A stretch of 64,000 nt of DNA from Chitinophaga pinensis (GTDB taxonomy: Bacteria > Bacteroidota > Bacteroidia > Chitinophagales > Chitinophagaceae). The stretch is taken from assembly GCA_945876095.1 (NCBI GenBank), contig CAMCMP010000005.1, forward strand, positions 62,001 through 126,000, read 5' to 3'. Made by a program: the position numbers and the translations under genes. Positions 18,613 to 28,303 of this stretch are shown here, piece after piece. The notes beneath the pieces were generated by a model. The model saw nothing but the letters and a program-made list of their open reading frames with translations, searched no databases and was not told the origin of the DNA. Position 1 is the stretch's first letter. Each line of letters opens with the position of its first letter.

Positions 18613-19137
18613 TCTAATTAGTCATCTCTCAAAAAGCCGGGTTAAGCAATTTGACATTATAATTGTTTGAACGCCCTCGAATAAAATTGCTAGAAATCTG
18701 AAATATCAGACGCTAATAAATCATAACAATTTAAGTAACGCAGTGTTTTAATATCTCATTAATAGCAAGTCGATCCTCTCTCTGTTTGACGCCCTCGAAT
18801 AAAAAGTGCTAGAAATTTTAACTATCAGCCGTTAAAAAATCAAGGCTGTTTGAGCGAGCAGGCCCATTAAAGTAACTTACTCTACCCGCGAGTTCCTTGA
18901 TTTTAGGCTGATAGTTAAAATTTCAGCCTTTTTATTCGCAGGATTGATTTTTTTTGTTACTTTTTTGCATCAAGGCAAAAAAGTAAAAGCACTCTATTCC
19001 AAAGGAATTCAATGCCCAGATGGCAAACTTTTATTTTTCATAAAAAGCAAGAAAAAATTATTCAACTGATTATCTGTTGATTCATTTTATCTAAAAGCTT
19101 CCCCCAATAAGCACTTAAGACTTTTTTAGGGTAGAAT
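18613..19137 (-). repeat. Dispersed structured element, copy A (525 bp)
   Basis: This copy fills most of the 791-bp gap between atpA and the oxidoreductase, reading in the same direction as atpA and beginning 14 nt after its terminator. In element order it shows: a TCTACCCTAAAAAAG head (19121-19136); stem ATTCC-TTT-GGAAT; a perfect stem TTACTTTTTTGC-CTTGAT-GCAAAAAAGTAA; a left arm (18895-18942) and right arm (18790-18845) that pair over about 50 bp; a second copy of the right arm (18671-18722); and a GACTAATT tail. It shares this layout with 30145-30450, 36272-36688 and 61245-61657. No protein of useful length is encoded. Confidence 0.85.
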
Positions 19138-19150
19138 AATAATTAAAACA

Positions 19151-19181
19151 AAAGGCTCCCCAATACTATTGGGGAGCCTTT
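19151..19181 (-). terminator. atpA terminator
   Basis: AAAGGCTCCCCAA / TTGGGGAGCCTTT makes a perfect 13-bp stem with a 5-nt loop, followed on the minus strand by TTTTGTTTTAATT. It starts 20 nt after the atpA stop. Confidence 0.93.
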
Positions 19182-19200
19182 GAAAAAATATATAGTTTAC

Positions 19201-20778
19201 TTATTTATACTGAGCCATCAAGCCTTTTGCCATTTCAGTCATTTTTTTCAGACCTTCTTCTGGCAGGTTGCCTTTTTTAAATTCAGCTAATAAATCAGCA
19301 TGCTTGTTTTCCATTTCTAATAAGAAATGCTCTTCAAATGCTTTCACATTTTTCACAGCAACTTCTTTCAATAAACCTTGCGTACCTAAATAAATCATCG
19401 CTACTTGTTTTTCAACAGTCATAGGTGAATATTGCAATTGCTTCAATATTTCTACGTTCCTAGCGCCTTTATCAATTACGTTTTTAGTTGCGGCATCCAA
19501 ATCACCACCAAATTTAGAGAAAGCTTCAAGCTCTCTGTAAAGCGCTTGGTCTAATTTCAAAGTGCCCGCTACTTTTTTCATTGATTTAATTTGAGCGTTA
19601 CCACCCACACGGCTAACCGAAATACCTACGTTGATAGCTGGACGAATACCTGCGTTAAACAAGTTACCCTCCAAGAAAATTTGTCCATCAGTAATAGAGA
19701 TTACGTTAGTAGGAATATAGGCAGAAACGTCACCCGCTTGAGTTTCAATAACCGGCATTGCGGTCAATGAACCTCCACCTTTTACAAGATGACGGATAGA
19801 CTCTGGTAAATCATTCATTTGTTTAGCGATGTCATCTTTGGCAATAACCTTGGCGGCTCTTTCCAACAAACGACTATGCAGATAGAATACATCCCCTGGA
19901 TAAGCCTCACGGCCTGGTGGACGACGCAACAATAAAGAAACTTCACGATAAGCTACCGCTTGTTTAGAAAGATCATCATAAATGATCAATGCTGGTCTTC
20001 CGGTATCACGGAAAAACTCACCAATTGCAGCACCCGCAAATGGAGCGTAGAACTGTAACGGAGCTGGATCAGATGCAGAAGCTGCTACAATCGTAGTATA
20101 AGCCATTGCACCATATTCTTCCAATGTTTTCATGATACCTGCAATGGTACTTGCTTTTTGACCGATGGCTACATAAATACAATATACAGGTTTACCTGCT
20201 TCGTAGAATTCTTTTTGATTAATAATGGTATCAACGCAGATAGCTGTTTTACCAGTTTGACGGTCGCCGATTACCAATTCTCTCTGACCACGACCAATTG
20301 GAATCATTGCATCGATGGCTTTGATACCAGTTTGCAATGGCTCTTTAACCGGCTCACGAAAAATAACTCCCGGTGCTTTACGCTCCAATGGCATTTCGTA
20401 CAATTCGCCTACCAATGGACCTTTACCATCAATTGGCTCACCCAATGTATTGATAACACGACCGCTCATGCCTTCTCCTACTTTAATAGAAGCGATCTGA
20501 CCAGTACGCTTTACTTTATCACCTTCTTTAATAGCACCGCTATCTCCCATCAATACCACCCCTACGTTATCTTCTTCAAGATTCAATGCAATTGCTTTTA
20601 CGCCATTTTCAAACTCCACCAATTCTCCACTTCTTACATTGTTCAATCCGTATACCCTAGCAATACCATCACCTACTTGCAATACAGTACCCACTTCTTC
20701 AAGGCTTGCACCTGCATTAAAATTGCTAAGTTGTTGACGAAGTATCGCCGAAATCTCGTCTGGTTTAATTTCTACCAT
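19201..20778 (-). CDS. atpA: F1Fo ATP synthase subunit alpha
   Basis: Non-catalytic nucleotide-binding F1 subunit, 525 residues, full length. The P-loop [15 protein letters not shown] lies near 172-186. The family signature [14 protein letters not shown] near 370 and the N-terminal beta-barrel [25 protein letters not shown] are present. The gene has its own leader of 314 nt containing a terminator and a promoter, so it can be expressed independently of atpB-E-F-H upstream. The usual next gene, atpG, is absent: a terminator and dispersed element A follow instead. Confidence 0.98.
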   Translation of the reverse strand: MVEIKPDEISAILRQQLSNFNAGASLEEVGTVLQVGDGIARVYGLNNVRSGELVEFENGVKAIALNLEEDNVGVVLMGDSGAIKEGDKVKRTGQIASIKVGEGMSGRVINTLGEPIDGKGPLVGELYEMPLERKAPGVIFREPVKEPLQTGIKAIDAMIPIGRGQRELVIGDRQTGKTAICVDTIINQKEFYEAGKPVYCIYVAIGQKASTIAGIMKTLEEYGAMAYTTIVAASASDPAPLQFYAPFAGAAIGEFFRDTGRPALIIYDDLSKQAVAYREVSLLLRRPPGREAYPGDVFYLHSRLLERAAKVIAKDDIAKQMNDLPESIRHLVKGGGSLTAMPVIETQAGDVSAYIPTNVISITDGQIFLEGNLFNAGIRPAINVGISVSRVGGNAQIKSMKKVAGTLKLDQALYRELEAFSKFGGDLDAATKNVIDKGARNVEILKQLQYSPMTVEKQVAMIYLGTQGLLKEVAVKNVKAFEEHFLLEMENKHADLLAEFKKGNLPEEGLKKMTEMAKGLMAQYK

Positions 20779-20896
20779 AAAAATTGAGTTTTGTTTTGTG
20801 CCCTGCTAAAAAAATGTTTACCTCTTTTATTCTAATTTGTTGGAATTGTAAACCCCCTTAATGGATGCTTTTAGCAAAAGCCTTCATTTAAGGCTG

Positions 20897-20927
20897 CAAA
20901 GGTAATGGATGAGGGTAAGAATGGCAA
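20897..20927 (-). promoter_or_regulatory. Bacteroidota-type promoter for atpA
   Basis: On the minus strand TTG (20927-20925), a 20-nt spacer and TACCTTTG (20904-20897) match the TTG/TAnnTTTG consensus and spacing exactly. The transcript would have a leader of roughly 110 nt before atpA. It lies just downstream of the hairpin at 20952-20981. Confidence 0.75.
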
Positions 20928-20951
20928 AAAAATAAGGGGTTTTTAAAAGAA

Positions 20952-20981
20952 AAAAGTCCATATTTTCTGATATGGACTTTT
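20952..20981 (-). terminator. Hairpin between atpH and atpA
   Basis: AAAAGTCCATAT / ATATGGACTTTT is a perfect 12-bp stem with a 6-nt loop and a U-rich exit on the minus strand. It stands about 110 nt after the atpH stop and before the atpA promoter, and should stop or reduce read-through. The rest of the 20779-21092 gap is atpA leader with no gene. Confidence 0.8.
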
Positions 20982-21092
20982 ATTAAAGCCAATAGATTGT
21001 AATTATCTGGCTAAACTGTTTTTATCTGTTTTTAATTAGATCGCTAAAGGCTATTGATGCTTAACAATTGGAATAGGCAAAAAGCCCCTTAT

Positions 21093-21656
21093 CTACCTTA
21101 TTTTGTGTAGATAATCATTATTCAAAAACTGCTTTTTAACATCTTTCAAATCTCTTAAAATACTTGCATCGAGCGATTTGCCTGCTGCTTCCAAAATAAA
21201 ACCTCCGATTAAAGATTCATTCACCGCTGTTTCTAGGTCGATATTACCAGTTGGATTGCCTTCCTTTACTTTGGACAGGATACTATTTTGTAAAGCATCG
21301 CTCATCGGAACAGCCGTAGTAATCTTTACTTTATGTATATTATTGATAATATTATATTGATCAACAAATGCAGCAGCAATTTCTGGCAAATTGGTTTCTC
21401 TAGTTTTGGTTACCAATAATTTGATGAAAGAAGAAGTTAATACGCTTACTCTTTCCTTTGTGATAGATTCAATTACCTTTCCCTTGGCCGTTGGCTTAAT
21501 GATTGGGCTGCGCAAGACCGCCAAAAAATCTGGATTGGACTTACAAATCCGTAAAATAAACTTCATATCAGCATACACTGTATCTAATTGCTTTTGCTCG
21601 ATGGCTAAATCAACAATACTTTTTGCGTATCTGGTTGCTAAACGTGGATTGATCAT
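21093..21656 (-). CDS. atpH: F1Fo ATP synthase subunit delta
   Basis: Peripheral-stalk subunit joining F1 to the b subunits; 187 residues, normal length. The N-terminal helical bundle begins NPRLATRYAKSIVDLAIEQKQLDTV, and the C-terminal signature is VNESLIGGFILEAAGKSLDASILRDLKDVKKQF, typical of OSCP/delta. Preceded by atpF (72-nt gap). It is the last gene before the internal terminator. Confidence 0.96.
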   Translation of the reverse strand: MINPRLATRYAKSIVDLAIEQKQLDTVYADMKFILRICKSNPDFLAVLRSPIIKPTAKGKVIESITKERVSVLTSSFIKLLVTKTRETNLPEIAAAFVDQYNIINNIHKVKITTAVPMSDALQNSILSKVKEGNPTGNIDLETAVNESLIGGFILEAAGKSLDASILRDLKDVKKQFLNNDYLHKIR

Positions 21657-21728
21657 TTAATTTAAAAATTAGAAATTAGAAAAATATCCAATTGGAAAGG
21701 ATTGCCCTTTTCCAAATCTGAGTATTTA

Positions 21729-22223
21729 CTAATTAAGTTTCGCTTCTGATGCTAATTGCTTAATGTAAAGCTCCTGATCTGCTTTATTGCTTAATTCGCG
21801 ACGTAATATTTTTTCACTTACTTCTATCACCAAAGTACCTACTTGATTTTTAAGGTCAGTAATGGCAGCCATTTTCTGATGATTGATAGTAACCTGTGCA
21901 TCCGCAACAATCTTAGCAGCCTGAGCTTTCGCTTCTTCTTTTGCATCGCTAATCATCTTGTCTTTAATTTCTTTCGCCTCTTTCAAAAGCAATGCTCTTT
22001 CTTCACGCGCTTTTATCAAAAATGCTTCATTGTCATTTTTCAATTGAGACATTTCAAGTTTTACTTTCTCAGCTGAAGCAATTGCCTCAGCAATATTTTG
22101 CTCCCTATCAGAAAGTCCTTTAATAATAGCAGGCCAAGCGAATTTTTTCAATAAAAAAAACACGATTAAAAAAGCCAATAATGTCCAAATTAATAATCCT
22201 AAATCGGGGGTTAACAGTTGCAT
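21729..22223 (-). CDS. atpF: F1Fo ATP synthase subunit b
   Basis: Peripheral-stalk subunit of 164 residues. One N-terminal membrane helix, DLGLLIWTLLAFLIVFFLLKKFAWP, is followed by a long charged helical region (about 30-150) rich in Ala, Lys and Glu that should form the right-handed coiled coil of the stator. The segment VGTLVIEVSEKILRRELSNKADQEL near the end is the delta-binding part. Start and length are typical. It lies 160 nt after atpE. Confidence 0.96.
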   Translation of the reverse strand: MQLLTPDLGLLIWTLLAFLIVFFLLKKFAWPAIIKGLSDREQNIAEAIASAEKVKLEMSQLKNDNEAFLIKAREERALLLKEAKEIKDKMISDAKEEAKAQAAKIVADAQVTINHQKMAAITDLKNQVGTLVIEVSEKILRRELSNKADQELYIKQLASEAKLN

Positions 22224-22383
22224 TTTTTATACAATTAAAACTGAAAAATAATAATTTCCGAAAACTGAATATTTAAAACAGCAGTAAGGTGTTTACTCAA
22301 CAAATCCCTAGAACTGAAAAAATCAATAATACTGCATCCTCCGTCCTGTACATTGGATGCAGTAATGATTTAGGTAGTGGTGA

Positions 22384-22662
<279 letters not shown>

Positions 22663-22672
22663 TCAATACTCA

Positions 22673-23779
22673 CTAAGCATGTGCATGTTCATCCTCATGA
22701 TGATGCTCTCCTTCAAATGCCTGTCCTATAAACACTGCCGTAAGTACAGTAAAAATAAAGGCCTGCAAAAACGCTACCAATACCTCAATAAAATATATAA
22801 AAACAGTAAATGCAATTGAAACAGGTGATGCTGCAAACCCCAAAACAGGTTTTATCTGAGCAAATATAAAAATCAATGAAATTAAACATATGATAATGAT
22901 ATGACCTGCTACCATATTAGCAAATAGCCTGATAATTAAAGCGAATGGCTTAATGAAAACACTTAGAAATTCTACTAAAACCAAGATTGGTTTTACAAAG
23001 CCTGGTACTCCAGGAGGATTAAAAATATGTCCCCAATAATGTGAGTTTGAACTAAACAAAATCACTACAAATGAGATCAACCCTAGTACTACTGTAAACG
23101 CAATATTCCCAGTAACATTTGCAGTGCCTGGAATTAATCCAATTACATTGTTGATTAAAATAAAGAAAAATACCGTTAGCAAATAAGGAAGGTATTTATT
23201 TGCCTTGTGGCGCAAATTAGGACGAGCTACTTCGTCTCTTACAAAAGCGACTAGCACTTCAACCAAATTTTGTTTCCCTTTAGGAGCCGAACTAACGCCT
23301 TGACCACTCGAATAGGTTTTAGCTACGCTGATCATCAACCAAACCAAAAATGCCAATGCCAAGATCATCTGAACTACATTTCTTGTAGGAGATAAATCAA
23401 GCACTTTTACGCCCGCCTCTACAGGCAATATCTTACCTTCTTCCAATTTATATCCTGCAACTTCCTTATGTCCATGCTCAAAGGCAGAAGACATAAAAAC
23501 AGAAAATCCATTTTGGGGAGAGTATAAAAATACAGGTAATGGAATAGAAACAGGGTGAAGTTCTCCGTCGCTACCTTTATAGTTAATGAAGTGAAATTCA
23601 TGGGCGTCCATGATATGCTCAAATATGACTTCTTTTGCATTAAAACCCTCTTTTTTAGGAGCAGCATGCTCTTCGGCACCATGCTTTGCTTCATGCTGTG
23701 CGTTTACAGTAAAGGAGTAGCCCAGTAAAATTGTACTTAAAACCGCTACCAGTAATGATTTAATGCTCTTTGTGGCCAT
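22673..23779 (-). CDS. atpB: F1Fo ATP synthase subunit a with exported N-terminal extension
   Basis: Membrane subunit forming the proton half-channels. The start is set at 23779 (MATKSIKSLLVAVLSTILLG, 368 residues) because a -7 promoter element lies just upstream of it; a longer frame to 23917 includes that promoter. A signal peptide ending VNAQ is followed by a His/Glu/Lys-rich region of about 110 residues outside the cytoplasm, as is common in Bacteroidota. The core helices then include the essential Arg segment KPFALIIRLFANMVAGHII. The C terminus is His-rich (GEHHHEDEHAHA). Confidence 0.95.
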   Translation of the reverse strand: MATKSIKSLLVAVLSTILLGYSFTVNAQHEAKHGAEEHAAPKKEGFNAKEVIFEHIMDAHEFHFINYKGSDGELHPVSIPLPVFLYSPQNGFSVFMSSAFEHGHKEVAGYKLEEGKILPVEAGVKVLDLSPTRNVVQMILALAFLVWLMISVAKTYSSGQGVSSAPKGKQNLVEVLVAFVRDEVARPNLRHKANKYLPYLLTVFFFILINNVIGLIPGTANVTGNIAFTVVLGLISFVVILFSSNSHYWGHIFNPPGVPGFVKPILVLVEFLSVFIKPFALIIRLFANMVAGHIIIICLISLIFIFAQIKPVLGFAASPVSIAFTVFIYFIEVLVAFLQAFIFTVLTAVFIGQAFEGEHHHEDEHAHA

Positions 23780-23799
23780 ATCTTTCCCGAAATTTGGCG

Positions 23800-23807
23800 C
23801 AAAGATA
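23800..23807 (-). promoter_or_regulatory. -7 element of the atpB operon
   Basis: TATCTTTG on the minus strand matches TAnnTTTG and ends 20 nt before the chosen atpB start, which supports that start. No matching TTG is visible at the -33 distance. Confidence 0.55.
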
Positions 23808-24002
23808 GGAGAATATTGAATAATTGGGGAAGGAAATGAAGCTTTTTTAAGCTGAATTTTGACAAATTTTGAATTCATCCAATACACCCCATTGCTAATG
23901 GTCAGAATCTTTATCATTCAGGCCTATGGGATAGGAGTTTTTAGACGGGTGGCCAAGTTTTAAGGCAGTAAAATGGCCAAAAAATGATTTTTTAGAGGCC
24001 AA

Positions 24003-25802
24003 CTAGTCTATCGCTTGTTTTTCAAACTGCATTTGATTTAATTGGAAATAAAGTCCCTTTTGTTTCATAAGTTCTTCGTGAGATCCAAATTCCTTTATTT
24101 CCCCCTTATCAAGCACAATGATCTTATTGGCTTTTCGAATTGTACTAAGCCGATGAGCAATAATAATAGATGTTCTTCCTGTTATTAATTTGTCAATCGC
24201 CTGCTGAATCAACTGTTCACTCTCTGTATCTACCGAGGAGGTGGCTTCATCTAAAATTAAAATTGCGGGGTCATAAAGTAATGCTCTTACAAATGATAAC
24301 AATTGTCGTTGGCCTAAAGATAGCGTTGCTCCTCTTTCCATCACATTGTAATCATAGCCTCCTGGCAACTGCAAAATAAAATCATGAATTCCTATTAATT
24401 GAGCGGCTTCAACAACCTGCTCTTTTTTTATATCGCTGTTACGAAGGGTTACATTGTCATAAACAGACCCACTAAATAAAAACACATCTTGTAAAACCAC
24501 TGCTATTTTACTTCTTAAATAAAAAAGATCAAAGTCAGTAATATCTATTTCATCAATTGCAATTCGGCCCTTTTGAATGTGGTATAATCTGTTCAACAAA
24601 CTTATGATAGAAGTTTTTCCACTACCGGTATTGCCAACAATGGCGAGTGTTTCACCAGCTTTAATAGAAAACGAAATGTCTTTCAAAACATACTGTTGTT
24701 TCTGATAAGCAAACCATACATTTTGAAAAGATAAAGCTCCTTTTGAAATTGCCAATGAATTCGTATGCAATTCTGAACCACTATTTGGACGAACAAAATC
24801 TTGGTTATCCATTAACTTAAAAACCCTTTCACTAGCAATCATTCCCATTTGCAATACATTAAATTTATCAGCAATAACCCTCAGCGGTCGAAACAATAAA
24901 TTAAGACATAAAATAAAAGCTGTGATATTACCTGCGGCTTCAGGACGTTGGGTACCGCCTGCCCACCAAACTAGCAACCCAAGCGAAATAGCCAATATCA
25001 ATTCCACGATTGGAAAAAAAACAGAATAAGCGAATATAGAGCGGACGTTGGCATTGAGGTGCTCTTCGTTTATGTGATTGAACTTTTTGAATTCTCTATC
25101 TTCCGCAGCAAAGGCCTGTACAATACCCATACCAGTAATATGCTCTTGAACAAAAGCATTCAATTGTGCCACCGCATTGCGCACGCGGGTAAAAGACCTA
25201 CTCACACTTTCTTTAAAAAAATAAGTTGAAATAATCAATAGAGGAAAGGGGGCCATACAAATAAGTGTCAATCTCCAATCAACATAAATCATATAGCTCA
25301 ACACTGCTATGATTGACAATAAATCAGCAATGATGGGAATTAATCCATCACTAAAAATATCATTGATCGACTCAATATCATTGATCGTTCTGGTGGTAAG
25401 TGTGCCAATGGGAGTTTTATCAAATTGAGATAAATTTAGATTGATCACTTTTTGATAGGTAGCTACCCGCATATCTTTTACCACCATTTGTCCAAGTGAT
25501 GCTGTAAAAAAAGTAAAAATAAAACGGCAAATAGTTTCAATTAGAAGGATACCCAGCTGTATAACTGTAATGCCAATAATTACTTGTGCAGCCCCTTTCA
25601 AAAACCAAACTTCTGCCCCAGGCTGCATTCCTTTATTGATGGTGATTTGAATAAGCCATGGCCGAATAGGAGAAATAATTGCCAAAAAAATAGCTAAAAA
25701 TAGGGACCAAAAAAACTTTCTTTTATAGGGTGCAGCAAATTGAAATACCCTTCTTAATATAGAAAAATTGAAAACTTTTTTATCTTTTGCCAGTTCCGTC
25801 AT
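24003..25802 (-). CDS. ABC exporter (fused membrane and ATPase domains, MsbA-like)
   Basis: A 599-residue half-transporter that should work as a homodimer. Six membrane helices span about 25-320. The ATPase domain follows with Walker A GNTGSGKTSII near 390, Q-loop VVLQDVFLFSG, signature LSLGQRQLL, Walker B AILILDEATSSVD and H-loop IIAHRLSTI. The architecture matches exporters of lipids, drugs or peptides; the substrate cannot be inferred. It stands alone with its own promoter 5 nt upstream of the start, giving a nearly leaderless transcript. Confidence 0.94.
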   Translation of the reverse strand: MTELAKDKKVFNFSILRRVFQFAAPYKRKFFWSLFLAIFLAIISPIRPWLIQITINKGMQPGAEVWFLKGAAQVIIGITVIQLGILLIETICRFIFTFFTASLGQMVVKDMRVATYQKVINLNLSQFDKTPIGTLTTRTINDIESINDIFSDGLIPIIADLLSIIAVLSYMIYVDWRLTLICMAPFPLLIISTYFFKESVSRSFTRVRNAVAQLNAFVQEHITGMGIVQAFAAEDREFKKFNHINEEHLNANVRSIFAYSVFFPIVELILAISLGLLVWWAGGTQRPEAAGNITAFILCLNLLFRPLRVIADKFNVLQMGMIASERVFKLMDNQDFVRPNSGSELHTNSLAISKGALSFQNVWFAYQKQQYVLKDISFSIKAGETLAIVGNTGSGKTSIISLLNRLYHIQKGRIAIDEIDITDFDLFYLRSKIAVVLQDVFLFSGSVYDNVTLRNSDIKKEQVVEAAQLIGIHDFILQLPGGYDYNVMERGATLSLGQRQLLSFVRALLYDPAILILDEATSSVDTESEQLIQQAIDKLITGRTSIIIAHRLSTIRKANKIIVLDKGEIKEFGSHEELMKQKGLYFQLNQMQFEKQAID

Positions 25803-25806
25803 TCAA

Positions 25807-25838
25807 CAAAGGTATTGAGAAATTGGCTGTTGTGCCAA
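25807..25838 (-). promoter_or_regulatory. Bacteroidota-type promoter for the ABC exporter
   Basis: On the minus strand TTG (25838-25836), a 21-nt spacer and TACCTTTG (25814-25807). The -7 element ends 4 nt before the ATG, so the message has almost no leader. Confidence 0.7.
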
Positions 25839-25861
25839 CCTTGTAGACATTGAGAAAAGAG

Positions 25862-28078
25862 CTATAGCACTCCTTCCATTTTTTTATTATAGGCTTTTAT
25901 AAAAATAGCGCCCAGATTTTTATAAGGAGGTATGTAATCATCCCAACTTTCTCTCACACCCTTATTTTTATCACTGTAAAATAACTTGGTTAGGGATCCC
26001 CACATATCTTTCCAAACCAGCATTTTTTCAGAGGCGATCGACTGATTAAGGTAATTAAGAATGGGCCTATTAATATCCCCCTTACCTATTTCCTTGGTAG
26101 AAATTATATGAGCGTCGGGGCTGGTGCTAATAATTTGACTCAAATTTTTATAGCCACCACATGAACCCAACACAATTATTTTTGCACCTCCAACCATTCT
26201 GTCAATTGTTCGAGGCAGCCAATAACTATGTCCTCTGTGAACGACCACTGCGGGTTCTAAATCATTTTTGGCAAGATACTTCGCTAAGTGAATTTGAGCT
26301 GTGTCATCTAAATTTTGATCGTTGTCCAAAGGTAGATTGGCGTAAACCCATACTTTTTTTCCTGAAAGAGATTTAATTTCAACCCATTCCTTTTGATAAT
26401 TTATTTTCCACTCCTTTGGAGAAAAAGAATTAATGAATTGTGGGAAATACATCTTTCCATCCTCATCACCATAAAAGAATACCTGTTCTATTACTCGTCC
26501 ACTATCATCTGCAATATATTTATAGTCGAGAGAATAAATAGATGGAATTCCTATCTGACTGGTTAGGTCAATTGTATTGTTGGCAGCAGACAAAAAAATT
26601 GTTTTAAGCAACCCGTAAATCGTTTTTCCTTTTATATTATTTTGATTAATTCGTTTCTGCTCATTAGAAGTTACATTTTTCAAAATATTCTGAAGCAATA
26701 CCGTATCAGTGATGCTACTATAGCTATCCGCCACGTCCACCGCGTCTTCTAAATTATTTCCATCATCCAAATTAGCAACAAAAGCCTTCATTAAGGTGGT
26801 ACTATTATTAGCCGGCATCGTTTTTAAAAATGTATCCAGCTGATTAAAATTAGCCGCCATCTTAATAAACTTTTTAAAGAAATCCATATTGACACTTAGT
26901 AGCAGCGAGTCTCCCCTAGGCTTTGACCCCATACGCTGCAGTAATCTAGCAAAACTGTGTTTGTAACTAGAAGTATAAATGTCGTTTTCTCCCATCACAA
27001 TAACATAATAAAGATCTTCCGCTGATAAAGGGTCAATGGCCCGCATGCGAATGTTTAAATTATTCTGCTCATGTAAATTATTGATGGGGGTAATGAAATG
27101 CTTGATCGCTTTTCGCTGCAACATTTTTCTCAATCCGTTTTCTCCAAACATTGCAATGGGTGTATCTTTCATCACCCCTAGCCTATAGTAATACTCCTTT
27201 TCTGTTTTTACCAATAACTTAAAATATCCGATGCTGTCCATCTTCATTTCGCCATCACCAATAACTTTTTTTATCGCCCCAATCGTAACCTTATTCGTTA
27301 AAAGATTGTCTAAAAATGGATAATATAATAACGCATTGTCTAACTTAGTTATTTGCACAATAGTCTTTACAGTGGGATTGGTATTGCGCTGTATGAGCTT
27401 TCCCTCCAAAGACTTGGTAGAATTAGCATAATTATACAATTGTTCTGGGTCATTTTTACAGGCTACCACCACCAAGCTGTCCGCAAAAGTTTCGTTCGCA
27501 TAAGGTCCGATGAGAGAAAGAATTTTATCTGGATGAAGATGGCAATATTTAACAAAAAGCCAATTTCTACTTTCTGTATAACCTTTATTTTGGGGAAACA
27601 CTTCAGTTAGAACAGATCCTGCCTCAAAACTCATTTCTGCTATGAAAGGAAATATGCTAGCCCCTTTCCAATTGGCTACCCAAGCCCTATAAAATGCATC
27701 AACCAATAAGGGTGCTAGGGAAGGATCTATTTTTTTTTGTCTCCAAGAGACTCTAAAGTTTCTAATAAATGACTCTATAAAGTTAAGTTGCCTTATTTTT
27801 TCATTACTACTTATTATTGAATCATTGGTTTCAACCAAATATTGATATTCGTTCAATCTTCTTATCAGCGCATCTGTTACCTGAAGATTTACTTCTTCAT
27901 TCTTAGATACCCGGATCATTCCATCTATTTTACCATCTTCCTTATCAACCAATAATTGTTCATTATCGATACGATCATGAAAAAGTTGCCTATTAAGTGG
28001 AATTACTACAGAATCTGGTGAAGCAAATACTTCTCCACAACAAAAGATCAATAGTATGTTAAGAAAAAACTGTTTCAT
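25862..28078 (-). CDS. Secreted protein of unknown family with clan-CD-peptidase-like C terminus
   Basis: Not assigned to a named family. From ATG 28078 the product is 738 residues with a clear signal peptide (MKQFFLNILLIFCCGEVFAS); a start at 28108 would bury it. Residues 25 to about 560 are mostly helical with no recognised motif. The C-terminal region shows beta strand-His (AVVVHRGHSYWLP, H614), then beta strand-Cys (AKIIVLGSCGGYKN, C640), then SPDAHIISTKEIGKGDINRPI. This order and spacing resembles the His-Gly/Cys dyad of clan CD peptidases (caspase, gingipain, CHAT). A periplasmic cysteine protease is a hypothesis only. Monocistronic, 59 nt upstream of the ABC exporter. Confidence 0.75.
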   Translation of the reverse strand: MKQFFLNILLIFCCGEVFASPDSVVIPLNRQLFHDRIDNEQLLVDKEDGKIDGMIRVSKNEEVNLQVTDALIRRLNEYQYLVETNDSIISSNEKIRQLNFIESFIRNFRVSWRQKKIDPSLAPLLVDAFYRAWVANWKGASIFPFIAEMSFEAGSVLTEVFPQNKGYTESRNWLFVKYCHLHPDKILSLIGPYANETFADSLVVVACKNDPEQLYNYANSTKSLEGKLIQRNTNPTVKTIVQITKLDNALLYYPFLDNLLTNKVTIGAIKKVIGDGEMKMDSIGYFKLLVKTEKEYYYRLGVMKDTPIAMFGENGLRKMLQRKAIKHFITPINNLHEQNNLNIRMRAIDPLSAEDLYYVIVMGENDIYTSSYKHSFARLLQRMGSKPRGDSLLLSVNMDFFKKFIKMAANFNQLDTFLKTMPANNSTTLMKAFVANLDDGNNLEDAVDVADSYSSITDTVLLQNILKNVTSNEQKRINQNNIKGKTIYGLLKTIFLSAANNTIDLTSQIGIPSIYSLDYKYIADDSGRVIEQVFFYGDEDGKMYFPQFINSFSPKEWKINYQKEWVEIKSLSGKKVWVYANLPLDNDQNLDDTAQIHLAKYLAKNDLEPAVVVHRGHSYWLPRTIDRMVGGAKIIVLGSCGGYKNLSQIISTSPDAHIISTKEIGKGDINRPILNYLNQSIASEKMLVWKDMWGSLTKLFYSDKNKGVRESWDDYIPPYKNLGAIFIKAYNKKMEGVL

Positions 28079-28280
28079 TAGATTTGAAATCTTCTGCAAA
28101 GATGCCAAAAAATCCGATGGTTTTAAAAACCTTGTCTAAAAGCTTTTCAAAATTGAAAGAATTTAGCATTTATACTCACTAAATCAAAAGGTTTTATTGT
28201 ATTATTTTACATTGGAATGCCTTAACAATTTAATAATACAGTAAAGGCTGCAGTCTGACACAATGATTGAAGGGTTAACC

Positions 28281-28288
28281 TACTTTTG
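28281..28288 (+). promoter_or_regulatory. -7 element of the two-component operon
   Basis: TACTTTTG fits TAnnTTTG and lies 15 nt upstream of the response-regulator ATG. No TTG at the ideal distance, so moderate support. Confidence 0.5.
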
Positions 28289-28303
28289 CACAGAGAATAA
28301 TAT

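Noticed and set aside
18410..19200. Search for a tRNA, atpG remnant or transposase in the atpA/oxidoreductase gap
   Set aside because: No cloverleaf, no gamma-subunit residues in any frame and no transposase motif; the gap is explained by element A and a terminator.
20158..20787. 209-codon open frame on the plus strand
   Set aside because: It lies fully antisense to atpA, its translation is rich in Cys, Tyr, Phe and His with no family features, and atpA is unambiguous.
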